A DNA stretch of 60,836 bases from Alteromonas sp. KUL106 (GCF_009811415.1 NZ_BLIG01000020.1:1-60836); one strand, 5' to 3'. Shown: positions 40,062 through 49,284, counted from the first letter of the stretch. Program-made: numbers and translations. Notes: generated by a model not told the origin, from the sequence alone.

Positions 40062-40849
40062 TAAAGTTGCTGAATAACTTGACCAAGCATTTGGTCTACC
40101 GACGAGATAACTTTAGAGTTCATCTCGTATAAACGCTGACTTTCAATTAGATTAACCAACTCTTCAGTTACGTTTACATTAGAGGTCTCTAGCGTGCCTT
40201 GAGAAATGTACCCCAATCCTTGCAGACCTGGGATGCCTTGAATAGGTGCTCCACTTGAGGCCGTCTCTACAAATAGGTTTTGTCCTGTGGGCTGCAATCC
40301 AGTGGGGTTAACGAAATCTGAAATGTTTAGCTGCCCCAATACCTGCGGTTCAGCCTGCCCTCGAATACTTACGCTAATTTCACCATCTTGCGAAATCGTA
40401 ATTTGCTGAGCATCTTCGGGAATAGCGACTTCAGGCTGAAGTAAAAAGCCCGCGCCAGAGGTCACAATTTGCCCTTGGTCATTTAACGAAAACTGACCAT
40501 TCCTTGTATAGGCAAGGGTGCCGTCCGGCTGAAGTATTTCAAAATAACCTCGGCCTTGAATAGACATATCAAGGGCATTTTCAGTGGTTAATAGGTTACC
40601 CTGGGTATGCGCTTTTTGCGTAGCAACAACCTTGGAACCTGAGCCTAGCATTAAACCCGAAGGCAACTCCGTGTCGGCAGACGAACGGCCACCTGGCTGG
40701 TTTATGTTCTGATAAAGCAAATCTTCAAACACCGCACGATCTTTTTTAAAGCCTACCGTTGATGCGTTTGCTAGATTGTTCGACACCACCGCCACGTCAG
40801 TTTGTGCGGCATCTAGGCCTGTTTTACTAATCCACAATGCTGGATGCAT
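40061..40849 (-). CDS. flgG: Flagellar distal rod protein FlgG
   Basis: This 262-residue protein has the rod-family N-terminus (LWISKTGLDAAQTDVAVVSN, NLANASTVGFKKDRA) and a C-terminus with NVNVTEELVNLIESQRLYE. Its length is typical for FlgG. It builds the distal rod that passes the P and L rings. It lies 46 bases after flgF. Confidence 0.97.
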   Translation of the reverse strand: MHPALWISKTGLDAAQTDVAVVSNNLANASTVGFKKDRAVFEDLLYQNINQPGGRSSADTELPSGLMLGSGSKVVATQKAHTQGNLLTTENALDMSIQGRGYFEILQPDGTLAYTRNGQFSLNDQGQIVTSGAGFLLQPEVAIPEDAQQITISQDGEISVSIRGQAEPQVLGQLNISDFVNPTGLQPTGQNLFVETASSGAPIQGIPGLQGLGYISQGTLETSNVNVTEELVNLIESQRLYEMNSKVISSVDQMLGQVIQQL

Positions 40850-40895
40850 GTTAACCTCCGACGTTGCTCAGGGGGCAACGATGATATAAATTCAT

Positions 40896-41639
40896 TTACA
40901 GTATGCGTAACAACGCATTGCCACTTTGATCAAGCTTTTCAGCTTGCTTCATCATCTTGACTTGTAGTTCGTAATGACGCTGAAGACTTATCATGTCCAC
41001 CATCTCTTCCACGGCATTGACATTCGAACCCTCAAGCATGCCAGACATTACTTTAACGTTGGCATTGGCTGGCGCAACAGAGCCGTCCTCCATACGAAAC
41101 AGGCCGTCATTGCCTCGCTCCATGTCAGCATAATTGGGGCTGACTAGCTTAAGACGTCCTACATCTTCTATTACATTCGCAGGCGCGCCTAACTGTCTCA
41201 TCGACAATGTGCCATCCGCAGCTATATTTAGGTTATCTAAAGGAACTGGAAGAAAAATAGGCCCGTTATCACCAAGCACTACACGATCGTGAATGTCTGT
41301 CAAAATTCCGTCGTCGCCCAGCTTAAAGTTCCCGTCTCTTGAATAGGCTTCTTGACCATTTTCATCTTGAACGGCAAACCAGCCGTCGCCTTGGATAGCT
41401 ACGTCTAAATCTCGCCCTGTTTTTATCATCGGGCCTGACTCGTAGTTATTTGACGGACTTTCTGTCATAGAAAAAACACGGGTCGGCAAGCCTTCACCAT
41501 ATGCAGGCATTGAACGGGCCTGCTCTAGCTGTGCTCTAAAACCGGTTGTTTGTGCATTCGCTAAGTTATTGGCTCGAACCCCCGTACCTAATAGGTCTTG
41601 AGATGCGCCACTCGCTGCAATGTAGAGAAGTTTGTCCAT
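40896..41639 (-). CDS. flgF: Flagellar proximal rod protein FlgF
   Basis: This 247-residue protein has N-terminal YIAASGASQDLLGTGVRANN and LANAQTTGFRAQLEQARS, and C-terminal GSNVNAVEEMVDMISLQRHYE. It is a proximal rod subunit. It is first in the second flg operon, with its own sigma-54 site about 40 bases upstream and separated from flgE by a terminator. Confidence 0.96.
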   Translation of the reverse strand: MDKLLYIAASGASQDLLGTGVRANNLANAQTTGFRAQLEQARSMPAYGEGLPTRVFSMTESPSNNYESGPMIKTGRDLDVAIQGDGWFAVQDENGQEAYSRDGNFKLGDDGILTDIHDRVVLGDNGPIFLPVPLDNLNIAADGTLSMRQLGAPANVIEDVGRLKLVSPNYADMERGNDGLFRMEDGSVAPANANVKVMSGMLEGSNVNAVEEMVDMISLQRHYELQVKMMKQAEKLDQSGNALLRIL

Positions 41640-41678
41640 GACTGACTTTTGACTCTGATTAAACCTTAAACAAGATTT

Positions 41679-41694
41679 TGCAAAGGCAATGCCA
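41679..41694 (-). promoter_or_regulatory. Sigma-54 promoter of flgFGHIJKL
   Basis: The minus strand reads TGGCATTGCCTTTGCA, matching the -24/-12 consensus with correct spacing. The predicted leader is about 29 bases. Confidence 0.8.
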
Positions 41695-41752
41695 ATCTGT
41701 TGATATTTAGCGCAATTGGATCAGATGGAAGTTAGTAAATTGAAATATAAAG

Positions 41753-41782
41753 AAAAATAAAAAGGCCGCTGTGATGCGGCCC
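41753..41782 (-). terminator. Intrinsic terminator of flgBCDE
   Basis: On the minus strand GGCCGC pairs with GCGGCC around a 6-base loop, followed by TTTTTATTTTT. It lies about 84 bases after the flgE stop and just before the flgF promoter, so the two flg operons are separated. Confidence 0.85.
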
Positions 41783-41865
41783 GTCGTGTAATAGAGAATT
41801 TCGAGCGATGTCATACGCCTGAATATTGCCGTTTTCTTGCCTCAACTACTGAAGCTTGCCGTTAA

Positions 41866-43251
41866 CTATCGAATGTTAAGGATAGTCTGGTTCAATGAGT
41901 TGTTCACTTCAAGCGCTCGCGAGTTTGCCTGGAAGTTACGCTGAGCAATGATCATGTCAATAAGCTCTGTTGTTAGGTTGACGTTGGCTTGCTCAAGCGC
42001 TGAGGAATTAATCTCACCAAATGTACCGGTCGTTGCTTCGCCCGCTAACGCTTCACCTGAGAGAATACTTTCTTTCCATTGAGTACTGCTCTCTTGCGTT
42101 AAGCCTTGTTCATTAGAAAAACGCACTAGCGCAACACGCACGATGGGCTCAGATGTGCCGTTTGAGAAGGTAGCACGTACTAAGCCGTCAGGGCCGATAT
42201 CGATACCTGTTAGACGACCTACTGGAAGACCATCTTGCTCAAGTGACGTTACCTCGAACGCTGATGCAAATTGAGTTGGTTCATTAGGCGTTGCATTATT
42301 AACGTCCAAATTGAAGTCAATGTTTATTTGTTGCGTGGGATCTGAGCCATTTGCCAGGATACCTGCGCCTAACGCTTCCGTTTGCATTTTAAAGTCTAAC
42401 GTTGGCAAACCATCGGGTGTTTCCATGCCTGAAAAGTCGCCGCCTTGAGAGAAAATGAGCTTAGACGCCGTTACTGCGTTACCTGTGTTGCCGCCGACAG
42501 AGTGAACCGCAGTAGCTGGGTCGGTATCATTACCAGCAGAGTCAGTCATATCAACTAATGTGTCGTCGATTGCTGTTGCCACATACCATTCATTATCCAC
42601 ACCTGCGGCACCATCTTTTATGAAGTAATACGTCATGACGTGGCTGTCACCAAGCGAGTCATATACCGTTACCGATGTGGCGGCGTTGTAAGTCAATGGG
42701 TCATCAGGGTTAAAATCTTGTGGGTCCAGACCAGCGTCGCCAGCAGGAAGGTTCATACGAATATCAACCTCTGACGTTTGCTGCGGTGAACCCGAAGAAT
42801 CTGGAATACGCACAGGCTCCGTGGTACTTAAAGCAACCGATGCACTCGTACCGTCCGCATTGACGGGGAAACCAAGTAGGTTGTCACCGTTACTGTTTAC
42901 AACGAAATTATCGCTGTCCAACTTAAACTGACCCGCTCGCGTGAAAGAAAAATCTCGAGAGGTAATTTCAGGCACCGTTGCGAAGAAGCCGTTTCCAGTA
43001 ATCGCCAAGTCTAGAGATGTATTGGTGAACTGAAGGCTACCTTGCGAAAACTGCTGAGCGACTTCTTGTGTTAAGACACCGTCACCCACTTTCGTTTTTC
43101 CACCTGCAAGCAGAGATGCCGCATACACATCACCAAATTCAGCACGAGACTCTTTGAAGCCAACAGTATTGACGTTTGCGATGTTGTTGGCGGTCACATC
43201 CAAATCTTTTTGTGCGGCCGATACGCCACTCAGTGCAATATTAAAAGACAT
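41866..43251 (-). CDS. flgE: Flagellar hook protein FlgE
   Basis: This 461-residue protein has the hook-family N-terminus (IALSGVSAAQKDLDVTANN, IANVNTVGFKESRAEFGDVY) and C-terminus (ALEQANVNLTTELIDMIIAQ, RNFQANSRALEVNNSLNQTI). The middle contains surface domains with Ca-binding-like Asp-rich loops (GVDNEWYVATAIDDTLVDM). It polymerizes into the hook. It follows flgD by 14 bases. Confidence 0.97.
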   Translation of the reverse strand: MSFNIALSGVSAAQKDLDVTANNIANVNTVGFKESRAEFGDVYAASLLAGGKTKVGDGVLTQEVAQQFSQGSLQFTNTSLDLAITGNGFFATVPEITSRDFSFTRAGQFKLDSDNFVVNSNGDNLLGFPVNADGTSASVALSTTEPVRIPDSSGSPQQTSEVDIRMNLPAGDAGLDPQDFNPDDPLTYNAATSVTVYDSLGDSHVMTYYFIKDGAAGVDNEWYVATAIDDTLVDMTDSAGNDTDPATAVHSVGGNTGNAVTASKLIFSQGGDFSGMETPDGLPTLDFKMQTEALGAGILANGSDPTQQINIDFNLDVNNATPNEPTQFASAFEVTSLEQDGLPVGRLTGIDIGPDGLVRATFSNGTSEPIVRVALVRFSNEQGLTQESSTQWKESILSGEALAGEATTGTFGEINSSALEQANVNLTTELIDMIIAQRNFQANSRALEVNNSLNQTILNIR

Positions 43252-43265
43252 TATTGATTCTCCTA

Positions 43266-43952
43266 CTAACTGCCGATTTGAATGACGTCATCAAGATTGA
43301 TACTGACATCACCATCCAAATTTAAAATTACGCCCTGACCACTACCGGCCAGACTCACACTTCCCACATGACGATTAACGGCGGTATTAAGCTGAACACC
43401 TTGGCCATTGAGCTCTCCAGTTGCACTGATAATGTATTCACCCGGTGCCATCTGATTGCCATGTTTATCTTTACCATCCCACTCAAACTCAATGTTGCCA
43501 GCACTTTGCGTACCAGCATCTATGGTTTTAATAACTTCACCAAACTGGTTCTCAATGCTAATCGTCATGTTTTGAACGGTCTTTTCGTTCACAATCACGC
43601 CCGATATACCATCCCCTTCAGACGCCATGAAGCCCACATTGCCTTGAACGAGCACATTTTGTCCTATTAGACTGGAAGCTTGAAGCGCTTGGTTCGAGGT
43701 CATTGACGCCGCAAACGATTCAAACTTTTCGTTGAGCTGAGATATGCCGTCAGCCATAGTAAATGACGTCATCTGCGCCACCATTTGATCATTATCAACC
43801 GGTGCAGTGGGATCCTGGTTAGCTAGCTGTTCCGTAAGCATTGAGAAGAAGTCTTCTTGGGTAAGCTGCTGCTCAGTACCATCGGCAATTTTGACAGTTT
43901 CTTTTTGCCAATACAGATCAGTATTTAAGCCGGTGTTGTTAATGGTATTCAC
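43266..43952 (-). CDS. flgD: Flagellar hook-assembly scaffold FlgD
   Basis: This 228-residue protein has the FlgD N-terminal block (LTQEDFFSMLTEQLANQDPT, DNDQMVAQMTSFTMADGISQ) and the tudor/FnIII-like C-terminal half (IEFEWDGKDKHGNQMAPGEY). FlgD caps the growing hook and is removed on completion. It lies 31 bases after flgC. Confidence 0.96.
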   Translation of the reverse strand: MNTINNTGLNTDLYWQKETVKIADGTEQQLTQEDFFSMLTEQLANQDPTAPVDNDQMVAQMTSFTMADGISQLNEKFESFAASMTSNQALQASSLIGQNVLVQGNVGFMASEGDGISGVIVNEKTVQNMTISIENQFGEVIKTIDAGTQSAGNIEFEWDGKDKHGNQMAPGEYIISATGELNGQGVQLNTAVNRHVGSVSLAGSGQGVILNLDGDVSINLDDVIQIGS

Positions 43953-43983
43953 TGATTAATCCTCACAAAATTCAAGCGGCAAG

Positions 43984-44406
43984 TTACTGCCCTTGACCAA
44001 GCTGTAATACGCGGCGGAATATGCGTTTTGTCGTGTCAGCAACTTGTACGTTTGTTTCATAGGCTTTTGATGCCGACATCATATTTGCCATCTCTTCGAC
44101 AATGTTCACATTCGGCTTGTAGATATAGCCGTTTTCATCTGCCATTGGGTTATTCGGTGCGTATTCCACTTGAAGTGGGGCATCACTTTCCACAATACCT
44201 TTGACCTGAACACCCGCGCCTTTTGACTGGTCGCGCATCGCGTCTTGCAATGCAGTAGCGAAAACCGGATGGCGCGCTCGGTAGGTTTCGCCATAGCTGC
44301 TGCTAACCGAGTTTGCGTTGGCAATATTACTGGCCGTGGTATTCAAGCGGACGTTTTCAGCTTCCATACCCGTACTTGAAATTTGCATTACGTTAAATAA
44401 ACTCAT
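43984..44406 (-). CDS. flgC: Flagellar proximal rod protein FlgC
   Basis: This 140-residue protein has the FlgC pattern: MQISSTGMEAENVRLNTTAS, NIANANSVSS and a C-terminal PNVNIVEEMANMMSASKAYE. It is a proximal rod subunit with FlgB and FlgF. It is two bases after flgB. Confidence 0.96.
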   Translation of the reverse strand: MSLFNVMQISSTGMEAENVRLNTTASNIANANSVSSSYGETYRARHPVFATALQDAMRDQSKGAGVQVKGIVESDAPLQVEYAPNNPMADENGYIYKPNVNIVEEMANMMSASKAYETNVQVADTTKRIFRRVLQLGQGQ

Positions 44407-44408
44407 GA

Positions 44409-44843
44409 CTATTGACCTCCTGAGCTAAGCGCTTTTTTCATGCCTTTAATTTTTCCATTTAAAAATTCAAGGCTAGCTTGGTAGCGTAATCCATTGTCTA
44501 AAAATCGATTTCTTTCTGCCTGCACTTCCACCGTATTACCATCTCCGGTGTCGGGCTGAGTCGGCAAGCGGTATTGCATGTCAAAGTTTGCCGCTACTGA
44601 CGAAGGATTGCCGCTTAAATGGCGGTCATTTGTCCGCACTAAACCTGATGAGGCACGACTGGGTGAACTGCTTGACGCTTCTCGCATCGCCGACTGCATC
44701 GCTTTATTAAAATCGATATCTCGCGCTTTGTACCCTGGCGTGTTCGCGTTCGCTAGATTCCCTGATATCACCTCCATACGCTCTGTGCGTATCTTGAGTG
44801 CTGACTGGTGAAAGCCAACCAGTTTATCTAGGTTTATAGCCAT
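44409..44843 (-). CDS. flgB: Flagellar proximal rod protein FlgB
   Basis: This 144-residue protein has the FlgB pattern: LVGFHQSALKIRTERMEVIS, GNLANANTPGYKARDIDF and a C-terminal NRFLDNGLRYQASLEFLNGK. It is first in flgBCDE, with AGAGG before the ATG and a sigma-54 site about 100 bases upstream. Confidence 0.96.
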   Translation of the reverse strand: MAINLDKLVGFHQSALKIRTERMEVISGNLANANTPGYKARDIDFNKAMQSAMREASSSSPSRASSGLVRTNDRHLSGNPSSVAANFDMQYRLPTQPDTGDGNTVEVQAERNRFLDNGLRYQASLEFLNGKIKGMKKALSSGGQ

Positions 44844-44944
44844 GACATGACCTCTGACTTACTTAAAAACTATTACGTGGTGACAATATGAGGAAAGAAG
44901 GCACTGCCTATTTTTCGTTTAATTGTCGTTTGTGAAAAATAGTT

Positions 44945-44960
44945 AGCAAGGCAAATGCCA
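44945..44960 (-). promoter_or_regulatory. Sigma-54 promoter of flgBCDE
   Basis: The minus strand reads TGGCATTTGCCTTGCT with GG and GC ten bases apart. The predicted leader is about 90 bases, and cheR ends 85 bases upstream of the site. Confidence 0.8.
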
Positions 44961-45044
44961 TAATGATTTTTTGACGGGAAGCTAAAGAATTGAGACTCAA
45001 ATCGAAAGTAAAAAAACTTTTATTTATCAGTCAAATAAGTACGA

Positions 45045-45875
45045 TTATTTTTTTTGATAATACAGACCAGGATGGCACTTGACCATACTGTAAGTCGCAC
45101 TAGCCGCGCTAATTGACTCTGAAGCGCCAAGGAAAAGTACGCCTGCAGGCTGCAGTTGTCCGGCAATTTGTTGCAGTATGCGCTGCTTTACGTCCGCCGA
45201 AAAGTAAATCAATACATTGCGGCAAAAGACAATATCAAAACGACCTAACGCAGCATAGCTTGTCAGTAGGTTGAGACTTCGAAAGCTCACCATACGTCGC
45301 ACTTCAGGTTTAACCTGCATTAAGCCATTGTCGCTTTCTTGGAAAAATGTTTGTCGACGTTGCGGCGATAACCCTCTGGCAAGGGATAATTCATCGTAAA
45401 CACCCAGTTCGCATTTCTTAAGCATCTCAGAAGATAGATCAGTCGCCACTATCTCAACGCCGGCTCTCAAAGCCCCTGGTCGCTGACGTTGATATTCAAG
45501 AACAGACATGGCAATGGAGTAAGGCTCTTGACCCGAGGAACAGGCTGCACTCCAAATGCGAATCTTTTGATTTTTTGCCGACAGTGAGGGCAATAAGTCT
45601 TTTACGAGAAGATCAAAAGGGTAATTATCTCGAAACCACAGCGTCTCATTCGTCGTCATTGCATCGATAACGCTTTGAAGTAATGCTCTGTCAAAACCAC
45701 GTACCACGACATCAATCAGTTCATCCGCTGATTCATATTTGTGCTTGTAGAGCAAAGAGGCTAGACGACTGCGAACGAGGTACTGCTTGTTTTCACCCAG
45801 TACGATCCCACATTGCTTCTCTAAAAATTCCCTAAACTTCAAATAGCTTGCTGGCGAAACGTCTTTATTAGCCAA
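45045..45875 (-). CDS. cheR: Chemotaxis methyltransferase CheR
   Basis: This 276-residue protein has the CheR all-helical N-terminal domain and a SAM-binding domain: MTTNETLWFRDNYPFDLL, WSAACSSGQEPYSIAMSVLE and FDIVFCRNVLIYFSADVKQ. It methylates glutamates on chemoreceptors. The start is TTG at 45875, ten bases after GGAG; no ATG start with a ribosome site is available. It follows cheV by 15 bases, so the two are probably co-transcribed. Confidence 0.95.
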   Translation of the reverse strand: MANKDVSPASYLKFREFLEKQCGIVLGENKQYLVRSRLASLLYKHKYESADELIDVVVRGFDRALLQSVIDAMTTNETLWFRDNYPFDLLVKDLLPSLSAKNQKIRIWSAACSSGQEPYSIAMSVLEYQRQRPGALRAGVEIVATDLSSEMLKKCELGVYDELSLARGLSPQRRQTFFQESDNGLMQVKPEVRRMVSFRSLNLLTSYAALGRFDIVFCRNVLIYFSADVKQRILQQIAGQLQPAGVLFLGASESISAASATYSMVKCHPGLYYQKK

Positions 45876-45890
45876 TACTGTATTGCTCCG

Positions 45891-46820
45891 TTATTCGCAC
45901 TTGGTCATGAGCCATTTTTGTACTGCCGTGGCCAATTCATCTGGATGGAATTTAGCGATAAAATCATCAGCGCCTACTTTTTGAACCATGGCTTGATTAA
46001 ATACGCCACTCAATGACGTGTGAAGAACAACGTGCAGCTTCTGTAATTCTGGCGTATTTTTTATTTCCGCAGTTAATGTATAACCATCCATTTCAGGCAT
46101 TTCAATATCAGAAACTAAAACGCCGACGCGATTGGTCACATCTCCATACTCTTCAGCAATTTCCTTCAATCTGTTCAACGCTTCTAAGCCATTCTTCGCA
46201 AGCTCAATTTCAAGACCGAGAGATGTAAGTGCCTTTTTAACCTGATTTCTCGCAACTGACGAGTCGTCGGCGATGAAAATTATTTTGTTTTCTTGACCTT
46301 CGGTGGTTAACCCTTCCGCCACTTCAGCACTCACTTCTGCATTGAGAGGTGAAATCTCGTTGAGAATTTTTTCTACATCGAGGATTTCAATGAGTTCATT
46401 TTCTACTTCGGTAACGGCCGTAAGATAACTCGCGCGGCCGGTTCCTTGTGGGGGAGGCATGATAGCATCCCAATTGGTGTTGATAATTCGTTCAACAGCC
46501 CCTACCAAAAAGCCTTGGACAGAGCGGTTATATTCGGCGATCACAATAAAAGCATTAGAAAGGTCTTCTATCCTACGCCCCTTGGTTGCCATACTTAAAT
46601 CGATGACCGAAATGGTTTGTCCACGGATATGCGCGACCCCACGAACCAGAGGGTTGAGCTTTGGAATTGCTGTCAAAGGAGGACACTGCAGCACTTCACG
46701 CACTTTAAACACGTTTATTCCAAAGCGCTGACGGCCATTTAGTCTAAACAACAGCAATTCTAATCGATTCTGTCCAACAAGCTGGGTTCGTTGGTTTACT
46801 GAATCTAAAATACCCGACAT
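45891..46820 (-). CDS. cheV: Chemotaxis coupling protein CheV (CheW-REC)
   Basis: This 309-residue protein has an N-terminal CheW domain (RFGINVFKVREVLQCPPLTA, GVAHIRGQTISVIDLSMAT) and a C-terminal receiver domain with acidic pair in FIADDSSVARNQV, phospho-Asp in VSDIEMPEMDGY and Lys in FIAKFHPDEL. CheV couples receptors to CheA and may tune adaptation. It lies divergent to flgA, as in other Alteromonadales and Vibrio flagellar loci. Confidence 0.95.
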   Translation of the reverse strand: MSGILDSVNQRTQLVGQNRLELLLFRLNGRQRFGINVFKVREVLQCPPLTAIPKLNPLVRGVAHIRGQTISVIDLSMATKGRRIEDLSNAFIVIAEYNRSVQGFLVGAVERIINTNWDAIMPPPQGTGRASYLTAVTEVENELIEILDVEKILNEISPLNAEVSAEVAEGLTTEGQENKIIFIADDSSVARNQVKKALTSLGLEIELAKNGLEALNRLKEIAEEYGDVTNRVGVLVSDIEMPEMDGYTLTAEIKNTPELQKLHVVLHTSLSGVFNQAMVQKVGADDFIAKFHPDELATAVQKWLMTKCE

Positions 46821-46841
46821 AGGTCACCTCTAATAAATACT

Positions 46842-46857
46842 GGGCATGATCATTGCC
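46842..46857 (+). promoter_or_regulatory. Possible sigma-54 site between cheV and flgA (near-palindromic)
   Basis: The plus strand reads GGGCATGATCATTGCC and the minus strand GGCAATGATCATGCCC; both carry GG and GC at the sigma-54 spacing. The plus reading would give flgA a leader of about 225 bases, and the minus reading would start only about 12 bases before cheV. Direction is uncertain. Confidence 0.3.
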
Positions 46858-47094
46858 TCTGTTAGTAAAGATAGACAATATCACTAAATTTTTGCAGGTC
46901 AAACGACAGAAAAATGACGCTAAGTGTCATTTCGGTCGGTTAGGCAACCTCAACTTTCGTTGGGCTGTCGTACCTGCCCTAAAATCAGCGCCTATTTAAC
47001 GTTAATGTGCGCTTTACGAATAAAACCGATGTATCGCTGGACTGATGCTATTAAGCATAGTCAAAAACTCGTAAACTGAACACGAAAAGTCTTT

Positions 47095-47811
47095 ATGAAA
47101 CGAATAAACAACAAAACATACCAAATGCTTTCTCGATTACTTTCGTTTGCATTGCTTGGGACATTTTCAATAAACGCCCTAGCGGCACTGACGACGCACG
47201 AAAAAGTTGAAGAAGGCGCCAGGCAATATCTGCTATCTCAACTAACTGATAATACGCAGGATACTAACATTGATGTTGAGGTTGTGAAGATAGACGATAG
47301 GATAAATATCCCCGAATGCCCAACCGGTTTCCAATACCATTCTTCACAAGAAGCGCTGAACCAGTCCTACATTTCAGTGCGAGTTAGCTGCAAAAATAAT
47401 GACTGGTATCTATTCACCAGCGGTCAAGTAACCCGTACAAAAGAAATTGTCGTAACTCAGGGGGCAATAAGCCCTGGTACAGTACTCACGTCATCTAACT
47501 TAACACTGGCTAAAGTTGACATAAGACGACTGCGCCATACCGCATTTACAGACCTAGATGAGCTTGTCGGTGCGAGAATGATGCGTCGAGTAACTGACGG
47601 ACAGGCGATTCAGTCAAATATGCTATGCTTTGTTTGTAAAGGCGATAGAATAACAATTACAGCTGAAGTTGCAGGCATGGAAATTAAAACAGCCGGTATA
47701 GCTCAACAAGACGGCGTTTTGGGCGATAACATTAAGGTTTTGAATGCGAGTAGTAAAAGAGCCATAATCGCAAGAGTCGCAAGCCCTGAAGAAGTCGTGA
47801 TACACTTGTGA
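47095..47811 (+). CDS. flgA: Flagellar P-ring assembly chaperone FlgA
   Basis: This 238-residue protein has a signal peptide (hydrophobic LLSFALLGTFSINALA near residues 15-30) and a C-terminal SAF-type beta-clip domain (VTQGAISPGTVLTSSNLTLA, QSNMLCFVCKGDRITITAEV). FlgA escorts FlgI in the periplasm. It heads a plus-strand flgA-flgM-flgN series opposite cheV; flgM has its own promoter 41 bases after the flgA stop. Confidence 0.94.
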   Translation: MKRINNKTYQMLSRLLSFALLGTFSINALAALTTHEKVEEGARQYLLSQLTDNTQDTNIDVEVVKIDDRINIPECPTGFQYHSSQEALNQSYISVRVSCKNNDWYLFTSGQVTRTKEIVVTQGAISPGTVLTSSNLTLAKVDIRRLRHTAFTDLDELVGARMMRRVTDGQAIQSNMLCFVCKGDRITITAEVAGMEIKTAGIAQQDGVLGDNIKVLNASSKRAIIARVASPEEVVIHL

Positions 47812-47851
47812 AGAATCCAGTTAATTTCTACTTTTTTGTGCATAATTAAGC

Positions 47852-47878
47852 TAAAGAAATTTGCCAAAAGGCCGATAT
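47852..47878 (+). promoter_or_regulatory. Sigma-28 (FliA) promoter of flgMN
   Basis: TAAA is followed after exactly 15 bases by GCCGATAT, the best -10 match in the window (GCCGATAA consensus). It would let FliA drive its own anti-sigma factor, the known feedback loop. Confidence 0.9.
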
Positions 47879-47913
47879 ATAAACTGAGGCAAAAAAGGTA
47901 GTGAGGACTTAAA

Positions 47914-48243
47914 ATGGCAATTAACAATATAAACAACGGGTTACCTAAAACACCTGTTGATAATGGGAAGGTAGCGCAGCAAAATCAGACGCAACAATCT
48001 CAGCAACAAGCATCGACGCAAACAGCGCAGACCGCGCCTGCTCCGCGTCAGGATTCTGTTTCTTTGACGCAATCAGCACAGCAATTGAGCCAAGTGCAAA
48101 AGAAAGGATCTGAGGCGCCAGTGAATCAAGAAAAAGTCGATCGCCTTAAGAAAGCGATTCAAAGCGGTGATTATAAGGTGAATCCAGAGGTGCTTGCGAA
48201 TAAGATAGCGAAGCTAGAATCAGAGATTTTTGGCACCAAATAG
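47914..48243 (+). CDS. flgM: Anti-sigma-28 factor FlgM
   Basis: This 109-residue protein has a Gln/Thr-rich disordered N-terminal half and the FlgM C-terminal helices (EKVDRLKKAIQSGDYKVNPE, VLANKIAKLE). FlgM binds FliA until it is exported through the finished hook-basal body. The ATG is preceded by AGTGAGGA. flgN follows 41 bases later. Confidence 0.94.
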   Translation: MAINNINNGLPKTPVDNGKVAQQNQTQQSQQQASTQTAQTAPAPRQDSVSLTQSAQQLSQVQKKGSEAPVNQEKVDRLKKAIQSGDYKVNPEVLANKIAKLESEIFGTK

Positions 48244-48284
48244 CAGCATTTAATACATGAAAACCGTTCAGTGAGATAAACACC

Positions 48285-48716
48285 GTGACCGAACAAGCGA
48301 GCCAACTAACACAAGCACTATCACGTCAAGTCGATCAAATGACGTCGCTTGCGGTTTTGCTTGATAAAGAGTTGCAGTTGATTAGCTCACGTGACGCAGA
48401 GTCGTTAATGAACCTGTTGGACGACAAGACCGCACTGTTGACGTCTATTCAAGCGCTCGACGCCAACATTGAACACATAGTCGACAATCATGACTCATTG
48501 TCGGAAGAAGATGAAGCCTTGATGGCTGACGCTAAGAAGCTTCTGGAAGACTGTAAATACCGCACGCAAGTCAATCAAAAAGCCGTTGAGCAAGGACAGC
48601 TACGCCTCACACATCTACGGAATTTGATGATGGAAGTTCGTGCAAAAGAGTCGCTTACCTATGACAAAAAAGGCAAGCCTAAAGGCGGTACGCTAGGTTC
48701 TGGCGTGAGCGCTTGA
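48285..48716 (+). CDS. flgN: Flagellar export chaperone FlgN
   Basis: This 143-residue helical protein has the FlgN-type central heptads (LAVLLDKELQLISSRDAESL, MNLLDDKTALLTSIQALDA). FlgN binds FlgK and FlgL for export. The start is GTG at 48285 with a weak ribosome site, so coupling to flgM is possible. The sequence family is loose; position right after flgM supports the call. Confidence 0.88.
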   Translation: MTEQASQLTQALSRQVDQMTSLAVLLDKELQLISSRDAESLMNLLDDKTALLTSIQALDANIEHIVDNHDSLSEEDEALMADAKKLLEDCKYRTQVNQKAVEQGQLRLTHLRNLMMEVRAKESLTYDKKGKPKGGTLGSGVSA

Positions 48717-48798
48717 ATCTGTTGTACAAAGCGAAAGCAGCGCCAACGCCACTTATTGTTTAACCCACTTATTGCCTATCACTATATAAGCAGATCTA

Positions 48799-49284
48799 CT
48801 AATAATATTTAACGTCTTTTACTCGTCTCGGCTTTGCCGTAGACAAATAAATGTCGTACACCTGCTGCATATCTAAAGAGAGCTCGGTAACGTAAGTGTC
48901 ATCTCCTACAGGGTATGTCTTAACCACTTCTGCACCTCTTATCACGCCCTCAACTGAAGAACGCAAAGTTTCGCTGTCCACAATTAGGCGAGAGACAGAC
49001 TGACTCCCCTCAATTTTTTGACCATAGACCTGTTCAGTCAACTCTCGGTATGCATCTAATTTTGACGCTTTCATTGCCATGATAAGTTTCATGCTGTCAC
49101 TTTCTCCTTGCTGTGACGAAATCGGAGCATAGCCAACGGCCTTTAAAATAGGGTAACTATCAGGTTCCACAGTCTCCCACTCAACATGCTTATCAACGAT
49201 GCCACAACCACTTGCGCTAAGTGCGAAACCGAGAATGACGGCCTGAACAAAAAACCTAGATTTTTTCAATTTACGTAAGCTCAT
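48799..49284 (-). CDS. flgP: Outer-membrane LPP20-family flagellar lipoprotein FlgP
   Basis: This 161-residue lipoprotein has a signal sequence ending in the lipobox LSASGC, then the LPP20 domain (ILKAVGYAPISSQQ, MAMKASKLDAYRELTEQVYG, VVKTYPVGDDTYVTELSLDM). In Vibrio, FlgP with FlgO and FlgT builds the outer-membrane H-ring needed for the sheathed polar motor. The ATG at 49284 has GAGG upstream; the longer reading from 49299 starts with TTG inside that site. It is alone on the minus strand, convergent with flgN. No separate flgO gene is seen. Confidence 0.88.
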   Translation of the reverse strand: MSLRKLKKSRFFVQAVILGFALSASGCGIVDKHVEWETVEPDSYPILKAVGYAPISSQQGESDSMKLIMAMKASKLDAYRELTEQVYGQKIEGSQSVSRLIVDSETLRSSVEGVIRGAEVVKTYPVGDDTYVTELSLDMQQVYDIYLSTAKPRRVKDVKYY

